NCBI RefSeq assembly: GCF_000236905.1
Contig: NC_016522.1
Span: 434,001 to 498,000, forward strand
Direction: 5' to 3'
DNA: 64,000 nt
Source: Tetrapisispora phaffii CBS 4417
Taxonomy: Eukaryota > Ascomycota > Saccharomycetes > Saccharomycetales > Saccharomycetaceae
A program made the translations under genes and the position numbers. Positions 21,204 to 31,746 of the stretch are shown piece by piece. The notes beneath the pieces were generated by a model. The model made no database searches. It was given only the letters and a program-made list of their open reading frames with translations, and was not told the origin of the DNA. The first letter of the stretch is position 1, and each line of letters starts with the position of its first letter.

Positions 21204-21549
21204 TTAATTCATCAAAGCTCGAATTTGTATGCAGTTATGTAATATTAATAAAAGATTAATAGATTAATTGAAACTAATTATATAATGATTCAATTTCATG
21301 AACTTCCTGTATTTTGATAATGAACAACTATGAAATAATGATTATCTAATTGATGTGGATATTTGGGTATTTATAGAAATTATATACAAAGTATCATGAT
21401 AATATATAATCAATATATAATCAATCGTATGCAAAATTCATCAAAATATTTTCACTCGGTCATTATTTAGGAAGGCCAATCACAATTTCTTATGCCATTT
21501 ATAGTATTGTGACCATCGGTCTTTCTGAATAACTCTTGTATGCAATATG
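21204..21549. other. PCF11-SIR4 convergent 3' region
   Basis: 346 AT-rich bases between two stop codons. It holds only 3' ends as far as I can see. Confidence 0.4.
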
Positions 21550-24213
21550 TTATATTGACCTTGAATTATCATCATCGGCGAGATCTTCCAACTTCTGAAG
21601 ATTTGCCTTTAAAGAAGATATAGTAAATTGACTCTTCAACACTTCCGCAGATAGACTCTCGATTTTGGAATAACTTTCAACTAGCAGTTTCGTTTTGCTA
21701 TCCAAAAGCAATAAAGACTTCTCCAATAGCGATCTCAAAAAAAGTATTTCTAAGTTTGTATCCGTTGGTTTCTCAGGATTAGTTGATTCCTCTATATTGG
21801 CCGGTATGTTTTTTCCTAAACTTTCTAACAGCTGTGAAGAATTATTAATATCAGTTTCTGACAACTGTGAAGAATTATTAATTATATCAATCACTTTCTG
21901 GTGATAACAATTTCTGTTGAAAGGGACTTCATTTGGAACTGCATTTGTAACTGCATTTGGAACTTCATTTGGAGCTGCATTTGGAACTTCATTTGGAGCT
22001 GCATTTGGAACTTCATTTGGAGCTGCATTTGGAACTTCATTTGGAGCTGCATTTGGAACTTCATTTGGTTTATCAATCTCAGAAGTAGTGCTATTTTTAC
22101 TATGTACTGTAGATCCCTGAATCTCTTCCTCTATTAAACTTTCAACCCTGTCTGCTCCATCATTTGCTGTTAATTTTTCAACCCTGTCTGCGCCATCATT
22201 TGCTATGACATTTGTAGGCGATCCCGAAGATGTATATATACCTTCAACTGTTTGTTTTATTGGATCATTTTCAGGTGACACTTTAGTTGAGGCGGTTGTA
22301 GGAATTTCCGATCGAGACATATTTGATAACCTTACATTTTTAACGTCATAGATGTACTTTGATATATCGACTCTCATAGTTAATAAAAATTTTAGGATTT
22401 TAGAAAATGTCCAAATACGTACTTTTCGGGCTGTTCTTGTACTGTTCTTGAACATTGCAGATTTCAATGCAGGAGATCTTTTTCCTTCCGGAATGTTCTC
22501 TAAATCACAGTTAAGAATAATGACATCTGTGTCATCAGAATAGTTTCTATCAATTATACTTCCCAATTCTTTCTCAAATATTAATTTGATTGCTTCAAAA
22601 ATAATTACAATGCTATCCTGTACCTGTGTATCGGAATTTTCAAAATAAATATGAAAATATTTCAAATGCCTCTTCCATTCAGAAATCCATCTTACTTTTC
22701 CAGCATTAAAGTCATCTTGTAACGTAAGATCAATTTTAGGTTCAATGATATTTTCTCTTGGAAAGTTAGAGACAGTATTGTCACAGACTACTTCTGAATG
22801 ACCTTTCTTACTATCTAAAAACGCTGCTTCTGCCTGTGGTAAATACTTTAAACGACTTTTCTTTTTCTCATTCTGGAATAAAAATGCTCTAGAATGTTGG
22901 TAGTTTCTGAAAGAAGAAATATTATTTGTTGAGCTTACGTAAACATCTGAATCAATAGCATTATGAGTGAACACACCTGAATTTATTAGATTAGACAATT
23001 TCTCTCTATTAAAGAAACTATGGTCGAATTCTAGTTTATTCATTCTCTTACTAATTTCATAATCGTATTTTTTAAATGCAGACTCTGCTTCGTATTCACT
23101 TTCATTCTGAAGTCTTGTTTCGACATTTACTAGACCTGCTAATAAATTTTCCATATTAAATTTCTGATTATTTGATGAATTCATTCCGTCAATCTCACTA
23201 GAACTATAGTTTTCATCAGATTCTTCTTTCGATTCCGAGGGGGAGGATGCAGAGGAAGAAGTTAACTCATTAGTTATATGCATTATGCTACCTTCTTGAA
23301 CATTAATTGTTGAACTTGGCAAAGGTTTGATGTTTTTATCTGGTATTTTATGTTTTAAAAGAGATTTTTCCTCCATTGCATTTATTTCAGCTATTTCCTG
23401 TTGAGAAAGATTATCATTTGTGTTATTCTGTACTTCTTTATCATTTTCTTTATAACTTTCATCTTCTATTTCATTAAGACTTTTAGATGCTTCTCTTGGC
23501 TCGATTAAACTTGATATTTGAATTTTTTTAATTCCTGCTTCTTTCGCATCAACATTGTTCTCAATTGATGTTACGGTTGTCGTATTGTCTGTGTCCATTG
23601 CATTTCTTTCTGTTTCCTTTTCTAAATGTGTTACATCTAATATTGTCACATTATCATCCTCTCCTTCTTCAATTGCTTCATTTTTTAAATTTTTCTGTGT
23701 TTCAACTATATCCTTCTGTGATTTTTTATCTGAGGATATATTGGTCTCGGCAGTTTTTAAGCCTTTTCTAGGTTCACTCTCTAATTCATTATCTGCTATT
23801 CTTTTATTTAATTGCAGATTTTTCCCATCCGATTTCAGATCATGGTTTAAAATACTATAAATAGTTTCTTTGCCTCTACTGTTGTCGACGGGATTTGAAC
23901 TTAATGTCTTCTTTGTAGCAGTGGGACTTGCTTCTGAGAATGATTTGAATTTCGCATTTTTTTTAGATGCATTTCTTTTTGAAATCAACAAATCCAGTAA
24001 CTTATTTGGAGCAGGTACCTTTTGCGCTGTATTTATTTCTTGTACGTTAGAATTTGAATCCTTGGTTGCTTTTGACGAATGTTGTCGTAGAAATAATGGA
24101 CCATTATACGTCACATTACTTTCATTATTTTGGTTGTTTTGTTGCTGTGGCACATCAACATTTATTGAAGGCAAACCTTGCAAACCTTGATGCACGGGAG
24201 GTTTGAACAACAT
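21550..24213 (-). CDS. SIR4/ASF2-type silencing protein
   Basis: An 887-residue protein at the position of SIR4 (YDR227W), convergent with PCF11; ASF2 (YDL197C) is its duplicate next to GGC1. Sir4 scaffolds telomeric and mating-locus silencing with Sir2 and Sir3. Residues 1-430 are disordered and acidic. About 470-620 is an ordered region with IIFEAIKLIFEKELGSIIDR and RKVRIWTFSKILKFLLTMR, where the Sir4 PAD region is expected. Residues about 815-880 form a heptad-rich coiled coil, as in the Sir3-binding end of Sir4. The linker carries three different tandem repeats. Sir4 evolves very fast, so identity rests on synteny plus the terminal coiled coil. The intact coiled coil favours SIR4 over the shorter ASF2. 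Confidence 0.75.
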   Translation of the reverse strand: MLFKPPVHQGLQGLPSINVDVPQQQNNQNNESNVTYNGPLFLRQHSSKATKDSNSNVQEINTAQKVPAPNKLLDLLISKRNASKKNAKFKSFSEASPTATKKTLSSNPVDNSRGKETIYSILNHDLKSDGKNLQLNKRIADNELESEPRKGLKTAETNISSDKKSQKDIVETQKNLKNEAIEEGEDDNVTILDVTHLEKETERNAMDTDNTTTVTSIENNVDAKEAGIKKIQISSLIEPREASKSLNEIEDESYKENDKEVQNNTNDNLSQQEIAEINAMEEKSLLKHKIPDKNIKPLPSSTINVQEGSIMHITNELTSSSASSPSESKEESDENYSSSEIDGMNSSNNQKFNMENLLAGLVNVETRLQNESEYEAESAFKKYDYEISKRMNKLEFDHSFFNREKLSNLINSGVFTHNAIDSDVYVSSTNNISSFRNYQHSRAFLFQNEKKKSRLKYLPQAEAAFLDSKKGHSEVVCDNTVSNFPRENIIEPKIDLTLQDDFNAGKVRWISEWKRHLKYFHIYFENSDTQVQDSIVIIFEAIKLIFEKELGSIIDRNYSDDTDVIILNCDLENIPEGKRSPALKSAMFKNSTRTARKVRIWTFSKILKFLLTMRVDISKYIYDVKNVRLSNMSRSEIPTTASTKVSPENDPIKQTVEGIYTSSGSPTNVIANDGADRVEKLTANDGADRVESLIEEEIQGSTVHSKNSTTSEIDKPNEVPNAAPNEVPNAAPNEVPNAAPNEVPNAAPNEVPNAVTNAVPNEVPFNRNCYHQKVIDIINNSSQLSETDINNSSQLLESLGKNIPANIEESTNPEKPTDTNLEILFLRSLLEKSLLLLDSKTKLLVESYSKIESLSAEVLKSQFTISSLKANLQKLEDLADDDNSRSI
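21831..21890 (-). repeat. 33-base tandem duplication in SIR4-like gene
   Basis: Two copies of a unit starting CTGTGAAGAATTATTAAT on the plus strand (at 21832 and 21865), encoding repeated NNSSQL segments. In frame. Confidence 0.85.
21925..22080 (-). repeat. 24-base minisatellite in SIR4-like gene
   Basis: Five units of 24 bases (AACTTCATTTGG begins at 21961, 21985, 22009, 22033 and 22057 on the plus strand), with more diverged copies on the 21925 side. The minus-strand product is tandem NEVPNAAP octapeptides. Near-identity of the units indicates recent expansion. The repeat keeps several antisense frames open; these are not genes. Confidence 0.95.
22141..22212 (-). repeat. 36-base tandem duplication in SIR4-like gene
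   Basis: Two copies of a 36-base unit (TTCAACCCTGTCTG begins at 22141 and 22177 on the plus strand), encoding ANDGADRVEKLT and ANDGADRVESLI. In frame. Confidence 0.9.
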
Positions 24214-24639
24214 TGTATGCTTTCGAAAAAAAAGTTTACAAAATTACTGGTATATACCTCGATGCAACATATACATATACTTATGTGTATGTGCACATGT
24301 ATGTGTATACGAGTGAGTTGGTATCAATAAATAAATATATGTATTTATGTGTAAATATCAATACGAAACAATGAAAAACAAATATAAATAAATACAATTA
24401 TGGAAATAGAAAGATCATCAATAGTAACCAAGACTGTAAAAAATGAAATAATATTTAATGACATAAAAGAATTAAATCGAGCATTCTACAGATGGTAATA
24501 ACGAAGTTTATGATTGTTGTGTATATTGAATAATTGTCAATGTTGGAGTAAAACGGGTTTACTTTTTTATATTATATATTATACATAAGATACTATGTAT
24601 GTATGTGTGTATGTACATAGTTTCTGAATATCATTTGCT

Positions 24640-24646
24640 CGGGTAA
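24640..24646 (+). promoter_or_regulatory. Reb1-type site
   Basis: CGGGTAA, the reverse complement of the Reb1 core TTACCCG, about 430 bases upstream of the SIR4-like start. Motif match only. Confidence 0.45.
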
Positions 24647-25029
24647 GACACGGTTGAGATTAACTATGCGAATTGTATTTTTAATCACTTTTGTACTGCA
24701 TTATTGAGTAAAAGCTAAGCAGAAGAACGGTTTTGTGAACGAGAACCGAACACGTCGTGCAAAGAGAGAAAATGAACAACGCCATGCACAGAACGGAAAG
24801 CGGTGTGTTGTGGGTGACAGTCACAACACAAGATTGAAAGGGATAATTGACGATTGGTTCCATAGTTCCATTGTTAAGATCACATTATATATAGCGTTTA
24901 ATTGTTGTAAGTGTCCTTAAGCCCATGGTTGGTAGGATGAGCCTAACCTAGAGCGACGCACACATCTCTTCGGTTTGTCTTTCGTATACACTCATCATCA
25001 CCACCAGTCTTGTCTCTTTTGCTATCCTA

Positions 25030-25042
25030 ACACCCATACCCC
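25030..25042 (+). promoter_or_regulatory. Rap1-like site
   Basis: ACACCCATACCCC fits the Rap1 consensus ACACCCRYACAYM at 12 of 13 positions. It sits in the C-rich island between SIR4 and MSC3. It is notable because Rap1 recruits Sir4 to DNA in S. cerevisiae, but binding here is an inference. Confidence 0.5.
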
Positions 25043-26035
25043 CCATACTGTGCCCTCCCCCATACCCCCCAAACACCTCAAACTACGATAATCTCAGTCT
25101 CTCTCCTCCCCTTCCTGCCGCGACCACCGCGTCGCGGCGTCCATCACCACGTCGTCACCCGCCCCCAACCCTTCCAACTGGTCCCCCACGCCCCTCCATC
25201 TCCGCCGGAGCGTGCATCTAGTTACGTAGTAAGCACTGTGGTTCTGTTCTGAAGAGGCCTTTTGTGTTGTCGATGAGAGGAGCAATGATTATCACAACTG
25301 CTCTGAGTGCTAACAGTCTCAGCATTCGTTTCCCACCTCATTGTTCAATGCCACCAGTTCACGGAGCTGTACACGTATATATGCACAAATGACACAAATT
25401 CAATGCCGTCAATCATCACTATCTTCTACTTTAACATGCTAGATTGTGTTGCTTCTTACAACCTGACACACTCATTGATATCCATAACTTATGCTATTTA
25501 TTTATCACTCATAGTAATTACAAGTAGGACAGTGTGAATTACGTGGATGTCTTGAGTATACTGGTGAAATAGCACCATTTCTGTATCTTTTTCTCTTAAA
25601 ATCCTGTTTTTTTCAATTATGCAGTTTGTGCAATCAAGTGATTAAGGAATGTTACCAACAATGAAAATTGGAAGTTCAAAAATTCGAAAATTCAAAAATA
25701 ATATAATATGATAACATAATGATTAGTTTTTGAAATTAATTTAGTAAATAAAACAGAATGTATTGCAATTTACGTAAGGAGTTAGACGAGTATTGTATTA
25801 ATTCTTCTTTGCGGTTAATCTTTATATATATATATATATATGCATATTTCGAAGAGTTGAACTACTTTAATTGACTATATTTTTGTTGTACTGTTCTATA
25901 AATAATACTACCAATTTTTATTTTCTTTTCAATAAAGGGAGAGAGTCATACGTCTACATACATACGTACACATAAAAACGCAGTTTGAGGGACTACAAAA
26001 GTTCAATTCATTTTTGATCAAATAAATACGTGCAA

Positions 26036-28753
26036 ATGGTATTTGGTTTAAACAAGAAGGAACGGAAAGTCCCCGATCTTTCTCGGTATGATTACTACTA
26101 TCAAAATAAACAACAAGATGAGCAGAATACTGCGCAACAACATCATCATCAACAACAGCAGGTAAGACATTCTTATCTTCCTAGTCAAAATCGTCATTCT
26201 TCATACTCTGATTTTCATTCGGCTAACAGAAGACATGCATCGACGGCATCTGCACAGAAACAAAGAGCATATTCAGTCACAGGCCATAATGATGGAAGTT
26301 CATATACTGTAAAAAATCCAACTTCGAATCAAATAACAACAACGAAAACTAGATCATTGGTCCCGCCACAAAAGACAAGGACCGCAAGAAGACCGTCTAA
26401 TAACAGTAGATCGTATTCAATTAAATCACAAAATAGTAACACTGATCAAACTAAAAGATTGAACTCCATAAATTCAGTAGGTAGTAAGCAAATTAATAAC
26501 ACAGGACGCAACCATAAGAATAATGGCTCGAGATCAAATTCAATCACAGTGCAAACTACAGAAATTAAGGATCCGAATGGTAAAACACAATCCATTACAA
26601 GAAAGACGGTTAAAAGAATGAATGGCTTTGAATACGTAGAGACAACAACTACCACTACTACCACGGTGAAGAAAAAATCGCCAATGAAATCGAAACAAAA
26701 ATCAAAAAATAGAAACAGTGAGATTAATAGACATTTTCAAGAGTTTAGCGGTGACTACATTGAGGAAGATGGCTATACTAACATTGGGAATAATATTGAT
26801 GACAATAATAATGCAAGTGACGTTGAAGATGAGTCACCTTATGAGGATGAACAAAAAGACGTTGAATCTGTCACCGAACCTGATAATAACGATTTTGTTG
26901 ACAGTGTTATTGAAGAAGAAAATGAAATTGATATAATTGAAGAAGAAAATCATGGACATGATGACGAAAATGCCTTATTTTTAGCTGACTCCGGCAGTGA
27001 TAAAATCCATAAGCCACACAACTTGAGAGCATTGCTAATGCCAAAAGAAACGCCATTAGAAAAAGATGAAGACATAGTTCCATTGGATAATACAAGTAGT
27101 ATATCGAAGTTTACTGAAGCAAGAGAAGAGGAATCCATTTCTGAAGTTAATAATAAAAAAAATGATAAACAGGTTCCAGTAAATGGATCTTCAAGAAATT
27201 CAGAAATTCCAGAACAAAAGAAGAAACGTATTGTGAGAGCTTCATCTGTACCTTCGAATTTGCGTAGCAACAATTCAAGTTACTCAAAATTGAAACCTAA
27301 AGCTAGTGGTTCTAATCTAAGGAAAGCACATGTACCTTCAGAACCAAAACCAAAAAAAAAATTAACCGAAGAAGAGATGTACGCTGTAGCATATGAGATA
27401 GCAAGAAAAAAAGTCTACCAAAATAGTGGACTATCCCATCCAGAAATGAATGGCATGCAATATGCAAACCCTCAACCACCTGTTATTGTAGAAGAATCAA
27501 AAGGTATGAGTAAAATGGCAAAAAGAATGTCTGTAAGGCAAAAACCTGTAATAAATTATCAAGAGGATCATCAAAGACAAAACTATGAAGTTAGCTTGGA
27601 TGCATATTCTCAAAACTCAAGAAAGAATTCAGTTGCTTCAACATTACCAACATCGCTTAATAGTAATAAAAAGGCTCTAGATATCCATAAACTACACAGT
27701 AATGAAAAACATGCACCACCCATTAAGAAAACAATGACCGACGAAGAAATGTATGCGAAAGCTTTACAAATTGCTCAAAAAAGATTTAATGATGATAAAA
27801 CTGCGAACAGCATGTCATTGAGTCAACCAGAGCCGATAATAGTACAAGAATCAGCAACTTCTTCAATAAATAAAAAAATAGATATTTTACCAAGTATTGA
27901 GGATAATCCACCACATGCAAAAGTGCAATCTATTGGAACAGAAGAATATAACGAGGAACCAAGAGAATTTGTACCAGAAGCCAGCATGGCAAAATCCCCT
28001 ATGAAACATAGACTTCGAAAATTATCCTCAGTTAGTTTAGGTAAGAAAACAAAGAATCCAGAGATTACTTCTATTCAAACCAATAATGAGATAGCGGAAT
28101 CTCCAAATAAATCGAAATTAAAAAACGTGTTCAATAAGGTTGTACAATTTTCTCAAGAAAATAGTGGTTATCAACCACCTAAAAAAGATCGCCAGTATCA
28201 AGAAGAAAAAGTTGCTCCAGATGCTGGTAATGAACATAACACAAATTTTGTTAGGTCTGCATTCGATGCAAATGAAGAACATGAACAGAGAGTCAATTCA
28301 AATTTACAAAACATGGCACCACCTCCAGCAGTTAATGGCCAAATGAACAGAATTTCAACAAATAATGAAAACACAGGTGCACAATCTATTAATTACAATA
28401 CGTTAGAAGCTCCTACTGTTACAGCTGGCAGTTCAAATGTTGGCGGGGCAAGCATAAAAGATAGCACTATGGAGTCCGTTAATAGGCAAAATACTAAAAG
28501 TTCATCAAGAGGAGCACCTCCATCAATAAATGATTCTACTTTGTTGAATAACCAAAATTCTAATATTATCATAAAGACGAACAATCAAGCACCTGTTAAT
28601 TCCCAGGCCAGAGAATATGCTTCAGTTTCTAATGTTGAAACTGCTTTGAATAATTCAGGACAACCAATAAATGTTCAAACACCTAAAACGTCTAAGAATG
28701 ATAATAAAACTAAGAAGAAGAAAAGTTTCTTTGGCAAACTCTTTAAACATTAA
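26036..28753 (+). CDS. MSC3: MSC3-like cell-periphery (eisosome-associated) protein
   Basis: A 905-residue, mostly disordered protein. A frame open from a GTG at 26030 is rejected; the ATG at 26036 gives MVFGLNKKERKVPDLSRYDY, which I recognise as resembling the Msc3 N-terminus. Residues about 100-185 are basic and Ser/Asn-rich. About 240-310 is acidic. Two copies of an EEMYA helix motif occur near 445 (LTEEEMYAVAYEIARKK) and 568 (MTDEEMYAKALQIAQKR). The extreme C-terminus is strongly basic with aromatics (KKKKSFFGKLFKH), suggesting membrane association. In S. cerevisiae MSC3 (YLR219W) immediately precedes CCC1 on the same strand. Here the histone pair lies between them. Msc3 is a peripheral plasma-membrane protein of unclear function. 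No enzymatic domain is seen. Confidence 0.72.
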   Translation: MVFGLNKKERKVPDLSRYDYYYQNKQQDEQNTAQQHHHQQQQVRHSYLPSQNRHSSYSDFHSANRRHASTASAQKQRAYSVTGHNDGSSYTVKNPTSNQITTTKTRSLVPPQKTRTARRPSNNSRSYSIKSQNSNTDQTKRLNSINSVGSKQINNTGRNHKNNGSRSNSITVQTTEIKDPNGKTQSITRKTVKRMNGFEYVETTTTTTTTVKKKSPMKSKQKSKNRNSEINRHFQEFSGDYIEEDGYTNIGNNIDDNNNASDVEDESPYEDEQKDVESVTEPDNNDFVDSVIEEENEIDIIEEENHGHDDENALFLADSGSDKIHKPHNLRALLMPKETPLEKDEDIVPLDNTSSISKFTEAREEESISEVNNKKNDKQVPVNGSSRNSEIPEQKKKRIVRASSVPSNLRSNNSSYSKLKPKASGSNLRKAHVPSEPKPKKKLTEEEMYAVAYEIARKKVYQNSGLSHPEMNGMQYANPQPPVIVEESKGMSKMAKRMSVRQKPVINYQEDHQRQNYEVSLDAYSQNSRKNSVASTLPTSLNSNKKALDIHKLHSNEKHAPPIKKTMTDEEMYAKALQIAQKRFNDDKTANSMSLSQPEPIIVQESATSSINKKIDILPSIEDNPPHAKVQSIGTEEYNEEPREFVPEASMAKSPMKHRLRKLSSVSLGKKTKNPEITSIQTNNEIAESPNKSKLKNVFNKVVQFSQENSGYQPPKKDRQYQEEKVAPDAGNEHNTNFVRSAFDANEEHEQRVNSNLQNMAPPPAVNGQMNRISTNNENTGAQSINYNTLEAPTVTAGSSNVGGASIKDSTMESVNRQNTKSSSRGAPPSINDSTLLNNQNSNIIIKTNNQAPVNSQAREYASVSNVETALNNSGQPINVQTPKTSKNDNKTKKKKSFFGKLFKH

Positions 28754-29168
28754 AAAAATTAAATTAATTTTTTCATTATATTGCTACTGTTGGCATTAAT
28801 ATATAGTGTTTTCTAGCATAGAAAAAATATTGATTGACATTCATATTATTATGTTGTAACCATAAATATATTTTATATTAATTCATTTTAGTAACTAATT
28901 TTAATACTTAATATTTTACAAAACAAATTATTATAAGGTATATAACTATTAATAGTTTAGTTATAGCTTTATATATAAGTGGAGAAAAACGTAAAATTAC
29001 CAAATTTTGTTTAATAGATTAAACTATATACCCAGATATTATATATACACTAACCATCTTCTTAATGAAGAGTGATTAAAAAATTTAAATTATAAATGAC
29101 CAAATTAAATGATTATTTTTTATTAATTATCTTTAATAAAATGAAAACTTTAAATCAAGATATTAAAT
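28754..29168. other. MSC3-H2A convergent 3' region
   Basis: 415 very AT-rich bases between two stop codons. Nothing beyond 3'-end sequence is visible. Confidence 0.4.
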
Positions 29169-29567
29169 TTATAATTCTTGAGAAGCCTTAGCAGCCTTGG
29201 CAGACTTCTTTGGTAACAAGTTTTGATGAATGTTTGGTAAGACACCACCTTGAGCGATGGTAACATTACCTAATAATTTGTTTAATTCGTCATCGTTTCT
29301 GATGGCTAATTGTAAATGTCTTGGAATGATTCTGGACTTCTTGTTGTCTCTAGCAGCATTACCGGCTAATTCTAAAATTTCGGCAGCTAAATATTCTAAG
29401 ACAGCAGTTAAGTAAACTGGAGCACCAGAACCGATTCTTTGAGCGTAGTTACCTCTTCTTAGTAATCTGTGAACTCTACCGACTGGGAAAGTTAAACCAG
29501 CCTTGGAAGATCTTGATTGAGAAGCTTTAGCAGCAGAACCAGCTTTACCACCTTTACCACCGGACAT
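29169..29567 (-). CDS. HTA1: Histone H2A
   Basis: Core histone H2A, 132 residues like the S. cerevisiae protein. The histone fold is intact: [55 protein letters not shown] and the docking region [13 protein letters not shown]. The C-terminus KASQEL keeps the SQE motif phosphorylated by Mec1/Tel1 after DNA breaks (yeast gamma-H2A). It is divergent from H2B, as in every yeast HTA-HTB pair. Codon use is strongly biased toward yeast-preferred codons, consistent with high expression. Position (next to SIR4 with ADK1 lost) corresponds to HTA1, YDR225W. Confidence 0.99.
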   Translation of the reverse strand: MSGGKGGKAGSAAKASQSRSSKAGLTFPVGRVHRLLRRGNYAQRIGSGAPVYLTAVLEYLAAEILELAGNAARDNKKSRIIPRHLQLAIRNDDELNKLLGNVTIAQGGVLPNIHQNLLPKKSAKAAKASQEL

Positions 29568-30775
29568 TATGTATTATTTATATTATTGATTTGATTTAAA
29601 TTGTTAGTTAAAAAACTATTACTGGTTTCTTAGCTTTGAATATAAGAGTGTAAACTATAAAAAAATGTTGTAAAAATGTAATAATAAAAATAAATGGTAA
29701 TTGAAAAAGTATAGAAGATGATATAATAAATTAAATGATTGGTAAAAATGATTATTCTTTACTCTTTATATAAGTTTATTTTTTATTGTTTTTCTTCTCA
29801 AAAGAAAAAAGATCTATTTAATTTTAATGGATCATCCTTTAAATTAGAGTATATCTTTTCTTAATTAAGATAATAGATACTAAGTAATTTAATACAAATA
29901 ATACCAATAGTAATTAATAGTAAACCACCAATACTCAATACACAATAATAAACAACTACCTTATTCTTAAAAAGTTAGTCAAGTTATGATAATACAAAGA
30001 ATAAAACCAAGGGAGAAGTGAGAGCCGCAATAATTTAATTTGTTTCAATTTGTTTTTTTCGCATAATAAAAAAACACCATACGTTGATGCCAGTTTCTTC
30101 GCGCCGTCGGGTGAAAAACCTGGAACGCTAAGGTTGAAGCGATTTAGATCGAAAGGATTTCAGAAATCTACAAATTGGCTGTTTTTTTCTTAATTATGGA
30201 TATTCATGTCGATTTCCTAATCCGGAAGCGGTTTCTTAATATTCTCATATTTTCTCTTCCTTCAGTAAGTATCTCTCTGCTGTTATTTTAAATATGATAT
30301 TAAGTTTTACTATATGAGTTTCTTTCTGTTGGGAATTTTACAATAACAGTTTCATGTTCTGTGAGGCTTATTATTAGTTCTTATTTTTTGCTTTCTAGAA
30401 ATTATTTTTACTACTGCAAAATGATCTTAATGGGATGATCTTAAGATAATGAAGGGAATTAAAGGATATTGTTTACTTGTTTTTATTAGATATTATTTTT
30501 GTCGTCATGATAAACATAAATAAATAAAATAATTCTGTAGAAAGAAAAAATATTAATATATAAATAACAAGATTTATTATAATCTATTTTTAAAATAATG
30601 ATTAATTGATAATATCTTTTTTTTTCACTTGTTTAATTAACTACTTTTTGTTCTCACTTATTCTTTCTTTATTATCCAAATATTTCTTACTTCTTACTTT
30701 TATTATTTTTGTTGTAGAGTTATTTTATTCATAAAGAAAATCAACACAAACAATAATAAATATATACACATAAAC
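29568..30775. promoter_or_regulatory. Divergent H2A/H2B promoter region
   Basis: 1,208 bases shared by the two histone genes. The GC-richer centre (about 30080-30240) holds the likely control elements: a full match to the histone UAS at 30111-30126 and a one-mismatch copy at 30232-30246. The flanks are AT-rich with T-runs near both starts. Confidence 0.7.
30111..30126 (-). promoter_or_regulatory. Histone UAS (Spt10-type)
   Basis: The minus strand reads GTTCCAGGTTTTTCAC, fitting the recalled yeast histone UAS consensus (G/A)TTCC-N6-TTCNC bound by Spt10. It lies near the middle of the H2A/H2B gap. A second copy, TTTCTTAATATTCTC at 30232-30246 on the plus strand, differs at one core position. 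Confidence 0.7.
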
Positions 30776-31162
30776 ATGTCCGCCAAAGCTGAAAAGAAAC
30801 CTGCCTCCAAAGCCCCAGCTGCTGCTAAGAAGACCCCAACTGCTGGTTCAGATGGTAAGAAGAGAACTAAGGCTAGAAAGGAAACTTACTCTTCCTACAT
30901 TTACAAAGTTTTAAAGCAAACTCACCCAGACACCGGTATTTCTCAAAAATCTATGTCTATTCTAAACTCTTTTGTTAACGATATTTTCGAAAGAATTGCC
31001 ACGGAAGCCTCTAAGTTAGCTGCTTACAACAAGAAGTCTACTATCTCTGCTAGAGAAATTCAAACTGCTGTCAGATTAATCTTACCAGGTGAATTAGCCA
31101 AGCATGCTGTCTCTGAAGGTACTAGAGCTGTCACCAAATATTCTTCTTCTACTCAAGCTTAA
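30776..31162 (+). CDS. HTB1: Histone H2B
   Basis: Core histone H2B, 128 residues (S. cerevisiae 131). The tail is Ala/Lys-rich ([13 protein letters not shown]). The fold carries [59 protein letters not shown] and the C-terminal helix. The ubiquitination lysine equivalent to K123 is present in AVTKYSSS (Lys 121 counting the initiator Met). Codon use is highly biased. It corresponds to HTB1 (YDR224C) by position. Confidence 0.99.
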   Translation: MSAKAEKKPASKAPAAAKKTPTAGSDGKKRTKARKETYSSYIYKVLKQTHPDTGISQKSMSILNSFVNDIFERIATEASKLAAYNKKSTISAREIQTAVRLILPGELAKHAVSEGTRAVTKYSSSTQA

Positions 31163-31746
31163 ACTTGAAGGTGTAAGAAGGAATAAATTTTAAACAACAA
31201 TAGAAAAAATTTAATAAATCATAACAATAAATCATAATGGTATTAAAAAGATAATAAATTTTTATTTATTCGGATTTGTATAATAGGAAATAAGATTATA
31301 TCTTTTTTATTTATTAAAATAAATAAAAATTTGAAAGGGTTTTGTTTGTGCTCTGAAACTATCTAAGTATATATCACTCTCATAAGTTTCTATAAATATT
31401 TTAATAAATTGTAATTGGAATAGGTTGAAATATCGAATGTTTTCATATAGTTAGAAGTCAATCGAAGTACTAATAGTGGTTTAATGGTTATTAAATTATT
31501 CAACTTGTGCTTTTTTGACTTTTAAACAACAAGCCGATAATCATTTAAATTTTTATTTATTTTATATTCAGTTGTTGTAGGTAGTAATTAACTGACTTCA
31601 TTCCCATGAAACATTAGAAGTTAGAAACAAAATATAAATAAAAAAATTTAAAATGGCTATAGTATGCAATTATTGAAAATTTCAGGTTTATTTACTTTGA
31701 TATATGCACTGTGATGGGTTTAGAGCTGCTTATGGTTAGCAATGAT

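Larger units (their letters stand above)
24214..26035. promoter_or_regulatory. Divergent SIR4/MSC3 intergenic region with GC-rich island
   Basis: 1,822 bases between divergent genes. Near SIR4 it has short TATG/TGTA tracts (about 24260-24310 and 24590-24620) and a Reb1-type CGGGTAA at 24640. From about 24940 to 25280 composition shifts sharply to C-rich on this strand, with CCCCC runs, CpG-rich strings and a Rap1-like site at 25030. After 25300 the sequence returns to AT-rich, with a TA tract near 25825. ADK1 lies next to SIR4 in S. cerevisiae but is absent; I recognise no remnant. Confidence 0.55.

Noticed and set aside
21901..22137. Antisense frames across the SIR4 repeat (FIWSCIWN and GTSFGAAF repeats)
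   Set aside because: A period of 24 keeps all frames free of stops if one unit is. They are by-products of the minisatellite.
23887..23901. Minus-strand AGTTCAAATCCC resembling a tRNA B box
   Set aside because: It lies inside the SIR4-like coding frame, and no A box or acceptor stem is found at the proper distance.
26030..26035. Upstream start of MSC3
   Set aside because: GTG codon. ATG at 26036 gives the conserved MVFG start.
26774..26781. TACTAAC branch-point-like sequence
   Set aside because: It lies within the continuous MSC3 frame with no matching 5' splice site. I found no convincing intron anywhere in the window.
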